NCBI RefSeq assembly: GCF_900091575.1
Contig: NZ_FMCR01000002.1
Coordinates: forward strand, 167,787 to 231,786
DNA from: Micromonospora saelicesensis
GTDB taxonomy: Bacteria > Actinomycetota > Actinomycetes > Mycobacteriales > Micromonosporaceae
Direction of reading: 5' to 3'
DNA length: 64,000 nucleotides
The notes under the pieces were generated by a model. That model saw nothing but the letters and a program-made list of their open reading frames with translations, ran no database searches and was not told the origin of the DNA. This document shows, in pieces, positions 49,315 to 59,134 of this stretch. The translations under genes and the position numbers were made by a program. Each line of letters begins with the position of its first letter. The stretch's first letter is position 1.

Positions 49315-50100
49315 ATGAATGACCACAGCGCGCACGCGGTCGGCGAGCAGGAGGAAGCGCTATCCGGGGGCAACATGGGGGGTGCAACACGTGTCGGTGC
49401 CACTGTTCGACGCGGTGCCGGAGCATGGAGCCCGACGGTTCAACGCCTGCTACGACATCTGCATGAGCGCGGCGTCACCTGGGCTCCCCAACCGTTCGGG
49501 ACCGATGAGCACGGACGCGACAGCGTCTCGTACCTGCCGGGCATCGTGCCGCAGTACCCGTTGCCGGACTGGATCTGGAGCGATGGCGTCCTCACCGATG
49601 CAGGTGCCTACCTCGCACAACTTCACCACGCCAGCGCCAGCTTCGACACCGTCGGCGGAGTTTGGCAGTTCCCGGTACGGCAGCCAGCTGAGGTCATCTG
49701 TCACAACGACTTCGCGCCGTACAACATGGTCTTCACCGACCGGCGGCTCACCGGAGTCATCGACTGGGACACCGCGTCGCCCGGTCCCCGGTCGTGGGAT
49801 CTGGCCTACCTTGCCTACCGGCTGGTGCCGCTGGCCCATCCCAACAACGGCGACGCAATAGACAGTGACCTGGGCGAGCGGGCACGTCGGCTGCGAGTGC
49901 TCTGCGATGCCTACGGCTCGGGGCAAGACCCGGTTCACGTCCTCCAGATCGCGGTCCATCGACTACACGACCTCGCCGCCTTCACCGAGGCGCGGGCTGA
50001 TCAGGGACAGGAGAACATCCGCAGTCACGTCGGGCTCTACCGACGCGACGCGAGGTGGATCACCGCGCACCGCGATCAGTTGGGCCGGGCTGTCGCCTAG
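49315..50100 (+). CDS. phosphotransferase (APH family)
   Basis: 261 aa kinase-like enzyme. The catalytic Brenner motif is HNDFAPYNMVF (His130, Asp132, Asn137) and the metal-binding DxD is IDWDTASPGPRSWDLAYLAY (Asp150, Asp152). The N-terminal ATP-binding lobe is shortened (residues 1-90) with VRRGAGAWSPTVQRLLRHLHERG as its core. Substrate unknown: an aminoglycoside, homoserine/choline-type alcohol or another. ATG start; upstream is the AT-rich palindrome. Confidence 0.82.
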   Translation: MNDHSAHAVGEQEEALSGGNMGGATRVGATVRRGAGAWSPTVQRLLRHLHERGVTWAPQPFGTDEHGRDSVSYLPGIVPQYPLPDWIWSDGVLTDAGAYLAQLHHASASFDTVGGVWQFPVRQPAEVICHNDFAPYNMVFTDRRLTGVIDWDTASPGPRSWDLAYLAYRLVPLAHPNNGDAIDSDLGERARRLRVLCDAYGSGQDPVHVLQIAVHRLHDLAAFTEARADQGQENIRSHVGLYRRDARWITAHRDQLGRAVA

Positions 50101-50225
50101 CCCACCAGTGCCCCCATTGGTGCCGCACGGCGTGCGTTGGATGCGCGAGTTCCCGCGCATGAACGGCTGGGCTGCGGGCGGAGTCGGCGCTGAGGAGCAC
50201 CGACTTTGCCTTGGCCCGACTGGGT

Positions 50226-50627
50226 TTAGATGTTGGCGGGGGTGGCTTCGCCGGCGGGTTGGAAAAGTTCGATGAGGTTGCCGGCGGGGTCGGCGAGCAG
50301 GATCTGACGGCCGCCGGGCCCGGAGACCAGTTCGCTGCGGAACGCCAGGCCGGCGTCGCGGAGCCGGTCGATCTCGGTGTCCAGGTCGTCGACGATGAGG
50401 TGGATGCGGTTGCGGCCGGGGCTGGTGGCGTCGTTCGGGGTGGCGCGGGCGCCGGAGCTGGCGGGTCCGGACAGCAGCAGTCGTAGCGGGCCGCGGACCA
50501 CGTCGGCGAAGGCGGGGGCCGCGCTGGTCTTGAGGTGAAAACCGAGGTGGGCGGTGTAGAAGTCGACGGCGGCGTGAACATCGTCGACGAGGTAGCGGAC
50601 GCTGACGTATTGCTCAGGTGTGCTCAC
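50226..50627 (-). CDS. VOC family protein (glyoxalase-like)
   Basis: 133 aa, one VOC domain: SVRYLVDDVHAAVDFYTAHLGF, then NRIHLIVDDLDTEIDRLRDAGL and the C-terminal GRQILLADPAGNLIELFQP, where His and Glu are probable metal ligands. The GTG start overlaps the stop of the ArsR-ArsC fusion (GTGA), so it is in that operon. It lacks the paired cysteines of ArsI C-As lyase, so organoarsenical lyase activity is not supported; it may handle a related metabolite. Confidence 0.83.
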   Translation of the reverse strand: MSTPEQYVSVRYLVDDVHAAVDFYTAHLGFHLKTSAAPAFADVVRGPLRLLLSGPASSGARATPNDATSPGRNRIHLIVDDLDTEIDRLRDAGLAFRSELVSGPGGRQILLADPAGNLIELFQPAGEATPANI

Positions 50628-51391
50628 GGTTTGGTCTCCTGGGGATCGGTGGCGAGGACGGGCAGCAGATGCCGCACGCGGGTGTCGATGTCGGCAGCGA
50701 CCTGCAAGAAGGCGGGGTAGTCGTCCCGGGTGCCGGCTGCGGCGGGGTCGGGGATGCTCCAGTGCAGCTGACCGGCCGGGTTGCCGAAGTCAGGGCAGAC
50801 TTCGCGGGCCTTGTCGCACAGGGTGATCACGTAGTTGAAGCGGCGGCCGGTGAGCGTGTCCAGGTGCCGCGGGTGCCGGCTCGCGACGTCGACGCCGACG
50901 TGGTCGCGAAGCACCCGCACGGCATGGGGGTGTAGTTGCGGTCGGGGGCGGGTTCCTGCGCTGGTCACCTGCACGTGCCCGGCGGTGTGCCGTCGGAGCT
51001 GGGCTTCGGCGATGGGGGAACGTGCGCTGTTACCCGTGCACACGAACAGCACGGTTCGCGGCGGGTGGACCGGCGGGGCCGGTGGAGTGCTGCCCAACTG
51101 CAGGGCGGGGTGCAGGGCGGCGCCGGTGCCTGCCAGCGCGTGGGCGCAGTTGTCGAGGTCGAGGTGGTAGTAGGTGTCGCGACCGTCGAAGCTGCTGCGG
51201 GTGGCGGTGACCAGGCCGCCGTCGCGCAGCAGCCGCAGGTGGTAGGAGACAAGGTTCTGCGGCTGGTCCACGAGGCTGACCAGTTCGCGGACCCGCAGGT
51301 CACTGCCGGCGAGTGCGGTCAGCAGTTGCCAGCGCAGCGGGTGTGCGGCCAGCCGGACGAACGGCGGCGCAGTGTGACTCGGCGGCACCAT
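50624..51391 (-). CDS. ArsR regulator fused to an arsenate reductase-like (LMW-PTP) domain
   Basis: 255 aa two-domain fusion. N-terminal ArsR winged helix (about 8-90): RWQLLTALAGSDLRVRELVSL and VDQPQNLVSYHLRLLRDGGL. C-terminal low-molecular-weight phosphatase/ArsC domain (about 108-245): VLFVCTGNSARSPIAEAQ with the P-loop Cys118-x5-Arg124, plus LCDKAREVCPDF and the general-acid SIPDP. Arsenate reductases of this fold use thioredoxin or mycothiol. TATCTT ends 6 nt before ATG (leaderless); an operator lies just beyond. A protein that both senses and reduces is plausible. Confidence 0.87.
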   Translation of the reverse strand: MVPPSHTAPPFVRLAAHPLRWQLLTALAGSDLRVRELVSLVDQPQNLVSYHLRLLRDGGLVTATRSSFDGRDTYYHLDLDNCAHALAGTGAALHPALQLGSTPPAPPVHPPRTVLFVCTGNSARSPIAEAQLRRHTAGHVQVTSAGTRPRPQLHPHAVRVLRDHVGVDVASRHPRHLDTLTGRRFNYVITLCDKAREVCPDFGNPAGQLHWSIPDPAAAGTRDDYPAFLQVAADIDTRVRHLLPVLATDPQETKP

Positions 51392-51404
51392 GACCACAAG
51401 ATAC

Positions 51405-51420
51405 ATCAAACTGGTTTGAT
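51405..51420. promoter_or_regulatory. ArsR-type operator ATCAAAC-TG-GTTTGAT
   Basis: Perfect 7-bp arms with a 2-nt spacer, matching the known ATCAA-N6-TTGAT pattern of ArsR sites. It lies directly upstream of the -10-like hexamer of the ArsR-ArsC gene. Confidence 0.8.
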
Positions 51421-51532
51421 CGGTTTGGGGCGAGCGGGAATGTGGCCACGGTAGAGCTCACCGACACGAACCCGGCCGGGACCTGCGGGCGCTGGTGGCG
51501 TACAGCCCGTCCAGCCTCGCGGTCAGCTCAGG

Positions 51533-53434
51533 TCAGGTCCGGAGCCAGCGATCAAACCAGGCGCGGGTCCGGCGCAGGACGTCGAGTTGGTGGTTGCGTT
51601 CCCGGATCGAGTGGCCCTCTCTCGGGTAGATCACGAACTCGTGCTCGACGTCGAAGTGGCGCAGCGCCCGGTGGAGGTACACGGCCTGTCCGAGGGGGAC
51701 GTTGGTGTCCTCGGCGCCGTGCAGGATGAGCACCGGAGTGCGGATGTTGCTGGCGAAGGAGATTGGGCTGACCGCGTCGTGTGGGTGTGGGCCGATACCC
51801 GACCAGCCGGTGCTGCCGCCGAGTGCGGCTTCGAACTGGCCGTGCTCCCCGGTCGCGGCGAGCATGCCCCAGTCGATGACGCCGGCGCCGACCAGCGCGG
51901 CGCGGAAGCGGTCGGTCTGGCCGATGGCCCAGGCGGACATGAAGCCGCCGTGGCTCCAGCCGGCGATGCCCAGCCGGTCGGGGTCGGCGATGCCCTCGGC
52001 AACTAGCAGGTCGATGCCGGTCAGGATGTCAGTCCACTCCTGCTGCCCGACCCGGCCGGCGACGCTGGCGGCGAACTGGTGGCCATGGCCCTGACCGCCG
52101 CGCGGGTTCGGCAGCAACACCGCGTAGCCGGCGGCGGCCAACCACTGCGCACTGGGAAACCAGAACAGCTGGCACCGATCGGCGTAGCGATCGTACGGGC
52201 CTCCGTGCACGATCGTGACCAGCGGGAACGGGCCTTCCGATGCGGTCTTTCCGACCGGCAGCACGAGCAAGCCGTCCAGGTCGAGGCCGTCGGCGGCGCG
52301 GTAGGCCAGCGGCTGTTGCGTGCCAAGCGGGACGCCGTCGAGTTCCGGCCGGGTGTTGGTGATTCTTCGCAGCGGCCCGGTTGGCGCTCCGATGTGAACG
52401 TTCGGGGTTTGGTAGCGGGTGCCGGTCAGTACCGCGATTTTGTCGCCGGTACGGGTGGTGGTGAGGTTGTCGAGGCGTCCGGGGTGATGCGACAGGGTCG
52501 TGAGGTCGGTGGGGTCGAGCCGGGCCAGGGTCGTGTTCAGGCCGTCGGCGAACACCACCAGCGGTGCAGCGTCGGTCTGGCGAAGTTGGGTGGGGCACAT
52601 CGAGAGACCAGCGGTGCGGTTGCGCAGGACGCGGCTGTCCACGGCCAGGTCGAACACGGCGGTGCCGGCCTGCAGAGTCGGTGGGGTGAGCGCGATGTAA
52701 CCGAGGTGCCAACCGTCCGAGCCCGGCCACCAGGCCAGAGATCGTGCGTCAACCTCGACCGGTCCGAGGTTCTCCTCGGTCCCGGTCGTGGGGTCGAACA
52801 GGTGCAGTTGGCCGGTGCGTGGACCGTGGTCGTTGTCAGCGCTGGCCCAGGTCAGCACGGCAATTGGGCCGCCGTCGGGACGTTGGCGCAGTTCCACGAC
52901 GTGCCGGTCACCGAACACACTCGGGCTGGTGACCCGGCCGGTGCGCAGGTCGAGCAGGCGCAGTCGGGCACGCGGTTCGCGCTCGCCGACGACGATGGCG
53001 TCGTCGCGGTCGCGGGCACGGTCGGTGTCCTGCTCGGTGGGTTCGTCCTCGGCGAGCAGAGCGACCAGGTTGGGGTCGCTGAGCGGCAGGTGGTCGACGA
53101 TGCCGGCACGCCACTTGGTCAATGGGGTCATCGTGCGGTCGGCGAGGGTGAGCCCGTGCAGCTGCGGGGTACCGCGGTCGGCGCGGTCGGACAGGAAGAA
53201 CAGCGTTCCCGAGTCGGCCGACCAGCGTGGCTGGGATTCGGTTGCGGTGTCGGCGGTCGCCCGGCGTGACGCGACGGCGGCATCGGTGTCGACGAGCCAG
53301 AGTTCGGTGTCGAGGTGGTCACCGCTCCGGCTGAGGGGGGCGAGGACGTAGCAGAGCAAGCGGCCGTTCGGTGCGAGCGCCGGGGCCTGCGGGGCGCGAC
53401 CATCGGCCACGAGTTCGGCTGTCAGACCCGTCAT
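51533..53434 (-). CDS. S9 family prolyl oligopeptidase/acylaminoacyl peptidase
   Basis: 633 aa. N-terminal beta-propeller (about 1-370) followed by an alpha/beta hydrolase domain. The nucleophile Ser is in GWSHGGFMSAW, the catalytic Asp in LHGAEDTNVPLGQA and the His in YPREGHSIRERNH; VTIVHGGPYDRYADR and LLPNPRGGQGHG are conserved. No signal peptide, so cytosolic. ATG at 53434 is preferred; an in-frame upstream start at 53566 adds non-homologous residues. Cleaves small peptides or acyl amino acids. Confidence 0.9.
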   Translation of the reverse strand: MTGLTAELVADGRAPQAPALAPNGRLLCYVLAPLSRSGDHLDTELWLVDTDAAVASRRATADTATESQPRWSADSGTLFFLSDRADRGTPQLHGLTLADRTMTPLTKWRAGIVDHLPLSDPNLVALLAEDEPTEQDTDRARDRDDAIVVGEREPRARLRLLDLRTGRVTSPSVFGDRHVVELRQRPDGGPIAVLTWASADNDHGPRTGQLHLFDPTTGTEENLGPVEVDARSLAWWPGSDGWHLGYIALTPPTLQAGTAVFDLAVDSRVLRNRTAGLSMCPTQLRQTDAAPLVVFADGLNTTLARLDPTDLTTLSHHPGRLDNLTTTRTGDKIAVLTGTRYQTPNVHIGAPTGPLRRITNTRPELDGVPLGTQQPLAYRAADGLDLDGLLVLPVGKTASEGPFPLVTIVHGGPYDRYADRCQLFWFPSAQWLAAAGYAVLLPNPRGGQGHGHQFAASVAGRVGQQEWTDILTGIDLLVAEGIADPDRLGIAGWSHGGFMSAWAIGQTDRFRAALVGAGVIDWGMLAATGEHGQFEAALGGSTGWSGIGPHPHDAVSPISFASNIRTPVLILHGAEDTNVPLGQAVYLHRALRHFDVEHEFVIYPREGHSIRERNHQLDVLRRTRAWFDRWLRT

Positions 53435-53562
53435 GTGATGAGTCTGCCAGCGTCCACAGAACGTCATGCGTCGGTCCGGTACTGGATCGACGCATCCGAT
53501 TCTCACCGAGAGTGCCCGCGATCGATCGGCGGCCACAACCAGTAAGCCAACCGATCCGATGG

Positions 53563-54024
53563 TCAAGATCCCGGGTGGGCTCCGGGCCCGGGCAACAGGT
53601 CGATGTCAGTTGCCCGCATGGGCTGTTCACACTCCGAGCACCGCAGCTCCACATGACTGATCTTGCCGCAGGCGTGGTGGCGGTAGAGCACCGGCGGGCC
53701 GGCCTCGCCCGCCGTCCACCGGTCACCCCACCGCACCATGACAAGCAGCAGGTCGCACAGCTCCCTGCCCTTTTCGGTGAGCAGGTATTCGTGCCGGAGC
53801 GGCCGGGCGGAATACTCACGCCGGGCCAGGACTCCCTGTTCGACCAGCCAGTTCAGCCGCTCGGCGAGCACCTTGCGGGACATGCCGAGGCCCCGCTGGA
53901 GTTGCTCGAAGCGGTGCGTGCCGGCGTAGACGTCCCGCAAGATCAGCGGAGACCACGGCTCGCCGATGACGTCGAGGGTGCGGGCGATCGAGCATGCCAT
54001 GGCGCCGAATTGCGTTCGCTGCAT
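53563..54024 (-). CDS. HxlR family transcriptional regulator
   Basis: 153 aa. The HxlR signature is ACSIARTLDVIGEPWSPLILRDVYAGTHRFEQLQRGLGMSRKVLAERL (about 10-57), with a winged HTH and the C-terminal CSECEQPM zinc-like knuckle. TATCGT ends 6 nt before ATG (leaderless). Divergent from the DUF899-PPOX operon across two palindromes, its likely targets. Ligand unknown, often an electrophile or quinone. Confidence 0.88.
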   Translation of the reverse strand: MQRTQFGAMACSIARTLDVIGEPWSPLILRDVYAGTHRFEQLQRGLGMSRKVLAERLNWLVEQGVLARREYSARPLRHEYLLTEKGRELCDLLLVMVRWGDRWTAGEAGPPVLYRHHACGKISHVELRCSECEQPMRATDIDLLPGPGAHPGS

Positions 54025-54045
54025 GACGTCACGATACGCAAGGCG

Positions 54046-54109
54046 GTTCCTTCAAGGAACTGACTCTGTTAGCGTCACAACCAGTCCGTTCCTTCAGGAG
54101 ACGGACTGG
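54046..54109. promoter_or_regulatory. two palindromes between HxlR and DUF899 genes
   Basis: GTTCCTT-C-AAGGAAC at 54046-54060 and CCAGTCCGT-N11-ACGGACTGG at 54081-54109, both with perfect arms. GTTCCTTCA recurs inside the second. A probable HxlR operator region. Confidence 0.7.
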
Positions 54110-54153
54110 TTCAAGCCCCCTCTACACGCGTATGGAAGCCGAAAGAGGCCCGT

Positions 54154-54822
54154 ATGAACCATCCGCCGATCGTGCCGACCGGGGACTGGCAAGAGGCAGT
54201 GAACACCTTGCGAGTCCACGAAAAAGCACTCACCCGCCAGCTCGACGCAGTGGCCGCGGCGCGTCGCCGGCTACCGATGACGCCGGTCGAGCAGGACTAC
54301 GTGTTCGAGGGCCCGTCCGGGCCTGCCAGTCTGACCGACCTGTTCCAGGGCCGCCGCCAGCTCATCGTGTACACCTTCATGTGGCACGGCGTCGACGCTG
54401 TCTGCTCCGGCTGCTCGATGTTCACCGACAACGTCGGACACCCGGCCCACCTCAATGCCCGCGACGTCACCCTGGCGTTGACGTCCCATGGCCCACTCGA
54501 CGACCTACTGGCGCTGCGGCGGCGAATGGGTTGGGCGCTGCCCTGGTACTCGTCGCTGAACAACAGCTTCAACGCCGACATGGGAACCGGCGACGGATTC
54601 GCGCTGAACGTCTTCCTCCGCGCCGACGACCGGATCTTCCGCACCTACACCACCACCGCCCGGGGCGTGGAACGGCTCGGCAGCAACTGGTCCTTCCTCG
54701 ACCTGACGCCATACGGCAGACAGGAGACCTGGGAGGACTCGCCGCAAGGCTGGCCGCAGACCCAGCCATACCAGTGGTGGCGGCTGCACGACGAGTACGA
54801 CACGACCAAGGACCCGTCATGA
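54154..54822 (+). CDS. DUF899 family thioredoxin-fold protein
   Basis: 222 aa. The thioredoxin-like domain has a CSGCSMF motif (Cys84, Cys87) after LIVYTFMWHGVDAV; FEGPSGPASLTDLFQGRRQL and WNFLDLTPYGR-like C-terminal segments are DUF899 hallmarks. Likely a thiol oxidoreductase of unknown partner. ATG with GAAAGAGG upstream. First gene of an operon with a PPOX protein, opposite an HxlR regulator. Confidence 0.85.
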   Translation: MNHPPIVPTGDWQEAVNTLRVHEKALTRQLDAVAAARRRLPMTPVEQDYVFEGPSGPASLTDLFQGRRQLIVYTFMWHGVDAVCSGCSMFTDNVGHPAHLNARDVTLALTSHGPLDDLLALRRRMGWALPWYSSLNNSFNADMGTGDGFALNVFLRADDRIFRTYTTTARGVERLGSNWSFLDLTPYGRQETWEDSPQGWPQTQPYQWWRLHDEYDTTKDPS

Positions 54823-55346
54823 CAGTCGACACGCCAGTCGCTGAGCTGCTCTTCGGGCAGGAAGATGCGACACCCTTCGACACCGACGTGGCGACACTCA
54901 AGCCTTGGAGGCAGGCATTGGCCTGTCTGGAGTCGGCGCACAAGTGTTGGCTGTCCACCGTGGGACCGGACGGCCGTCCACACGCCGCACCGGTGATGGT
55001 GGTGCTGGTGGATGGTGCGCCGTGCATCGCGAGCCGCCCGAGCTCCCGCAAGAGCCGGAACCTGGCCGGCAACCCCGGCGCTGTCATCACTGTGAGCAGC
55101 GAAGACCTCGACCTGGTGGTAAGCGGCGAAGCTCACCAGGTGTCGGGAGACACCGCGCTGCGCCGGGTGGCCGCCGCCTTCGCAACGAAGTACGCCTGGG
55201 CGTTCGCCATCAGGGACGGCCGAGTCCATGACGAGAGTCTGCCGGGATCGCCCCAGTATGCCTTTTACGAGGTCTCCCCCGTCCGGGCTTTCGGCTACGG
55301 CACGGACGGGCTGACCGCGACCCGTTGGCGGTTCAACCGCACCTGA
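54819..55346 (+). CDS. pyridoxamine 5'-phosphate oxidase family protein
   Basis: 175 aa split-barrel flavin-binding fold. KCWLSTVGPDGRPHAAPVMVVLVDG (about 42-66) and RPSSRKSRNLAGNPGAVITVSS are typical of PPOX/F420-dependent Fqr-type proteins; the ending YEVSPVRAFGYG also fits. FMN or F420 cofactor cannot be told. ATG overlaps the DUF899 stop (ATGA). A bidirectional terminator follows at 55395-55449. Confidence 0.85.
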   Translation: MTVDTPVAELLFGQEDATPFDTDVATLKPWRQALACLESAHKCWLSTVGPDGRPHAAPVMVVLVDGAPCIASRPSSRKSRNLAGNPGAVITVSSEDLDLVVSGEAHQVSGDTALRRVAAAFATKYAWAFAIRDGRVHDESLPGSPQYAFYEVSPVRAFGYGTDGLTATRWRFNRT

Positions 55347-55394
55347 CTGCCGGGCTGCGTCATGAACCGTCACCGGCACGTCCAGCCTCACCTC

Positions 55395-55449
55395 ATCAGT
55401 GACCGGGCACGGGGCAACCCAGAGGGTCACCCCGAGCCCGGTCACTGAT
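55395..55449. terminator. bidirectional terminator between PPOX and rox
   Basis: ATCAGTGACCGGGC (55395-55408) and GCCCGGTCACTGAT (55436-55449) are exact complements; the 27-nt loop holds a further GGGG/CCCC pairing. It is placed between convergent genes. Confidence 0.7.
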
Positions 55450-55481
55450 AGTTCCTCAACCTCGAGGCCGCCGGCCCGAGA

Positions 55482-57173
<1,692 letters not shown>

Positions 57174-57220
57174 CTATATCCCCCAGCGTGATCCCGTCGA
57201 GTTGTTTCCTCGCCACGTGA

Positions 57221-57925
57221 TCACGGCGTCTGGTGGGTCAGCGATCGGTGGAGCCACTCGGCCATCAGCGCGCGTTCGGCGTCGGTGAGCCCCGGGAGGT
57301 CGGGCAGCACGGTCGCGAAGGTCACCGCGACCGCGTTCGCGGTGGTGTCGGGTGTTACCGGAGTTGTCGCCAGGATGCTGGTGAGCACGGCATCGAGCAT
57401 GGCCTCGCCCAGGCCGAGGTCGCGCTGCCCGGTGGGCATTCCGAGCAGCGTGAGGATGGTTCCGTTGCCCGCAGAGTGGATCATCATCAGCGCGCGCTCC
57501 TCGTCGACCCGGAGGAGGCCGGCTGCGGCGAGTCGTCGGACGCGGCGGCGTAGCACGTCGAGGCCGGCGATCGTTGCCGGCGAGGGTGTACCGCTCCCCC
57601 GGGTGGCCATCAGCGCGTACAACTCGGGGTTTGTCAGGCCGAACTCCACGTGCGCGCGCCATCCGGCGCGCAGGTCCGCGACCGGGTCGCCGTCCGCTGC
57701 GACCGATTTGCCGCTGACGTAGGTCGCCATGACGTGCTCGGCGACGGCGTCGATGAGACCGTCCTTGTCGCCGAACAGGCGATAGATGGTCGGCGCCTGC
57801 ACGCCCGCGGCCTGGGCGACGGCGCGCGTCGTCACCGCGTTCGCGCCCTTCTCGCGCAGCAGTTGGGTCGCTGCCGCGACGATGCCCGCACGGACGTCGT
57901 CGCGGGTGTCCTGCGTCGTCACCAT
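57221..57925 (-). CDS. TetR family transcriptional regulator
   Basis: 234 aa. N-terminal HTH (about 10-55): RAGIVAAATQLLREKGANAVTTRAVAQAAGVQAPTIYRLFGDK, a textbook TetR domain, then a helical ligand-binding domain. TAGCAT ends 6 nt before ATG and no ribosome site is visible, so it is probably leaderless. Divergent from an NmrA-like gene with repeats at 57930-57973; probably represses that gene and itself. Could also affect rox, which lies downstream on the same strand. Confidence 0.9.
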   Translation of the reverse strand: MVTTQDTRDDVRAGIVAAATQLLREKGANAVTTRAVAQAAGVQAPTIYRLFGDKDGLIDAVAEHVMATYVSGKSVAADGDPVADLRAGWRAHVEFGLTNPELYALMATRGSGTPSPATIAGLDVLRRRVRRLAAAGLLRVDEERALMMIHSAGNGTILTLLGMPTGQRDLGLGEAMLDAVLTSILATTPVTPDTTANAVAVTFATVLPDLPGLTDAERALMAEWLHRSLTHQTP

Positions 57926-57929
57926 GAAC

Positions 57930-57973
57930 CGATGCTAACAGTGAGTTGTTATCCATGAATTATCGATGCTAAC
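57930..57973. promoter_or_regulatory. direct repeats between TetR and NmrA-like genes
   Basis: CGATGCTAAC occurs at 57930-57939 and again at 57964-57973, 34 bp apart. TTGTTATC (57948-57955) and GATAACAA (57991-57998) form a wider inverted pair. AT-rich relative to flanks; the TetR -10-like hexamer lies in the first repeat. Confidence 0.6.
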
Positions 57974-58011
57974 GTTCGCGGCGTAACGCCGATAACAAGG
58001 GAGTGTTCATC

Positions 58012-58875
58012 ATGATCGTCGTCACCGGTGCCACTGGCCAACTGGGGTCGCAGATCGTCGACCGGCTGCTCGACCGCCTGTCACCCGAGGTCGTGGGCGT
58101 GAGCGTGCGCGACGTCGACAGGGCCGCCGGCCTCGCCGAGCGCGGGGTGCGGGTGCGCGCCGCGGACTTCACCGACCCGGCCACGCTGGGGCACGCCTTC
58201 GAGGGCGCCGACAAGGTCCTCATCGTCTCCGCCGCCATCCGCGGCCCCGGCGCGTTCGTCGCGAACCGCGCCGCCATCGACGCCGCCCGCGCCGCCGGAG
58301 TCAATCGAATCCTCTACACCAGCCACCAGGCCGCCTCCCGGGACTCGCTCTTCGCCGCCCAGCCCACGCACGCCGCGACCGAGGAGCACCTGGCCGGACT
58401 GGGGGTTCCCTTCACCGCCCTGCGTAACGGGTTCTACGCGAGCACGCTCAGCTTCTCCATCGGCACGGCGCTGGAGACCGGGCAACTCGTGGCGCCGGCG
58501 GACGGCCCGGTCTCCTGGACCGCGCACGCCGACCTGGCCGAGGCGGCAGCCGTCGCTCTCACCGACGATGGCGTACTCGACGGGGTCACGGCACCGCTGA
58601 CCGCCTCGGAGATGCTCGACCTCGAAGCGGTGGCCGCCATCCTCAGCGACATCACGGGCCGCACCGTCGAACGTGTCGTCGCGGATGACGACCAGTGGCG
58701 GGCGTCCGCCATCGAGCGGGGCATGCCCGCCGCGGCGGCCGACTTCACTCTCGGCCTGTACCGCGCGGCGCGAGAAAAGGAGTTCGCGGTGACCGATCCG
58801 ACGCTGGAGGCGGTCATCGGCCACCGCCCGACGCCCGTCCGCACGGTGCTCGAGGCCATCGTCGCCCAGCGATGA
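58012..58875 (+). CDS. NAD(P)-binding, NmrA-like (SDR) oxidoreductase
   Basis: 287 aa. GATGQLG at residues 6-12 binds the cofactor; VLIVSAAIRGPGAFVANRAA, NRILYTSHQAASRDS and PFTALRNGFYASTL are typical of QOR2/NmrA quinone oxidoreductase-like proteins. ATG with AAGGGA upstream; GTG 58003 is an alternative. Target of the divergent TetR gene by position. Possibly reduces quinones or related electrophiles. Confidence 0.88.
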   Translation: MIVVTGATGQLGSQIVDRLLDRLSPEVVGVSVRDVDRAAGLAERGVRVRAADFTDPATLGHAFEGADKVLIVSAAIRGPGAFVANRAAIDAARAAGVNRILYTSHQAASRDSLFAAQPTHAATEEHLAGLGVPFTALRNGFYASTLSFSIGTALETGQLVAPADGPVSWTAHADLAEAAAVALTDDGVLDGVTAPLTASEMLDLEAVAAILSDITGRTVERVVADDDQWRASAIERGMPAAAADFTLGLYRAAREKEFAVTDPTLEAVIGHRPTPVRTVLEAIVAQR

Positions 58876-58897
58876 GGGGTCGATGACGCGGTGGTCG

Positions 58898-59031
58898 TCA
58901 GCGCAACAGGGCCAGCAGCACCCAGGCCGACGTGACCAGCCCACCGACGGCCATGAGGGTTGCGGTGAGCGGCCTGAGCGACATGGCGTGCACCGTGGCG
59001 AGGGCGGCCTCGCCGTCGACGGACTTCGCAT
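58898..59031 (-). pseudogene. small membrane protein, probably frameshifted near the start
   Basis: The minus strand shows a strongly coding-like frame (nearly all codons end in G or C) reading KSVDGEAALATVHAMSLRPL, then TATLMAVGGLVTSAWVLLALLR and TGA, with one membrane helix at the end. There is no start codon in this frame at the right place; an ATG (59031) with GAAAGGA upstream lies in the +1 frame. One base lost after that ATG would explain it. GTG 58993 or ATG 58984 could still start a shorter protein. Confidence 0.4.
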
Positions 59032-59134
59032 CGAGTGTCCTTTCGCCCTTCGGCCCGCGGGGATTTGTAGGTTGTCTTCTTGACGGGCGGCTGACGCGTA
59101 GCTAAGTTTCAGCCACCCGGACTGAGAGGCGTCT

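Noticed and set aside
49137..49403. A minus-strand 88-codon frame across the AT-rich palindrome
   Set aside because: No ribosome site, overlaps the phosphotransferase start, and its AT-rich part is explained by the palindrome.
50226..50627. Calling the VOC protein ArsI, the organoarsenical C-As lyase
   Set aside because: The paired cysteines needed by ArsI are missing; only operon position links it to arsenic.
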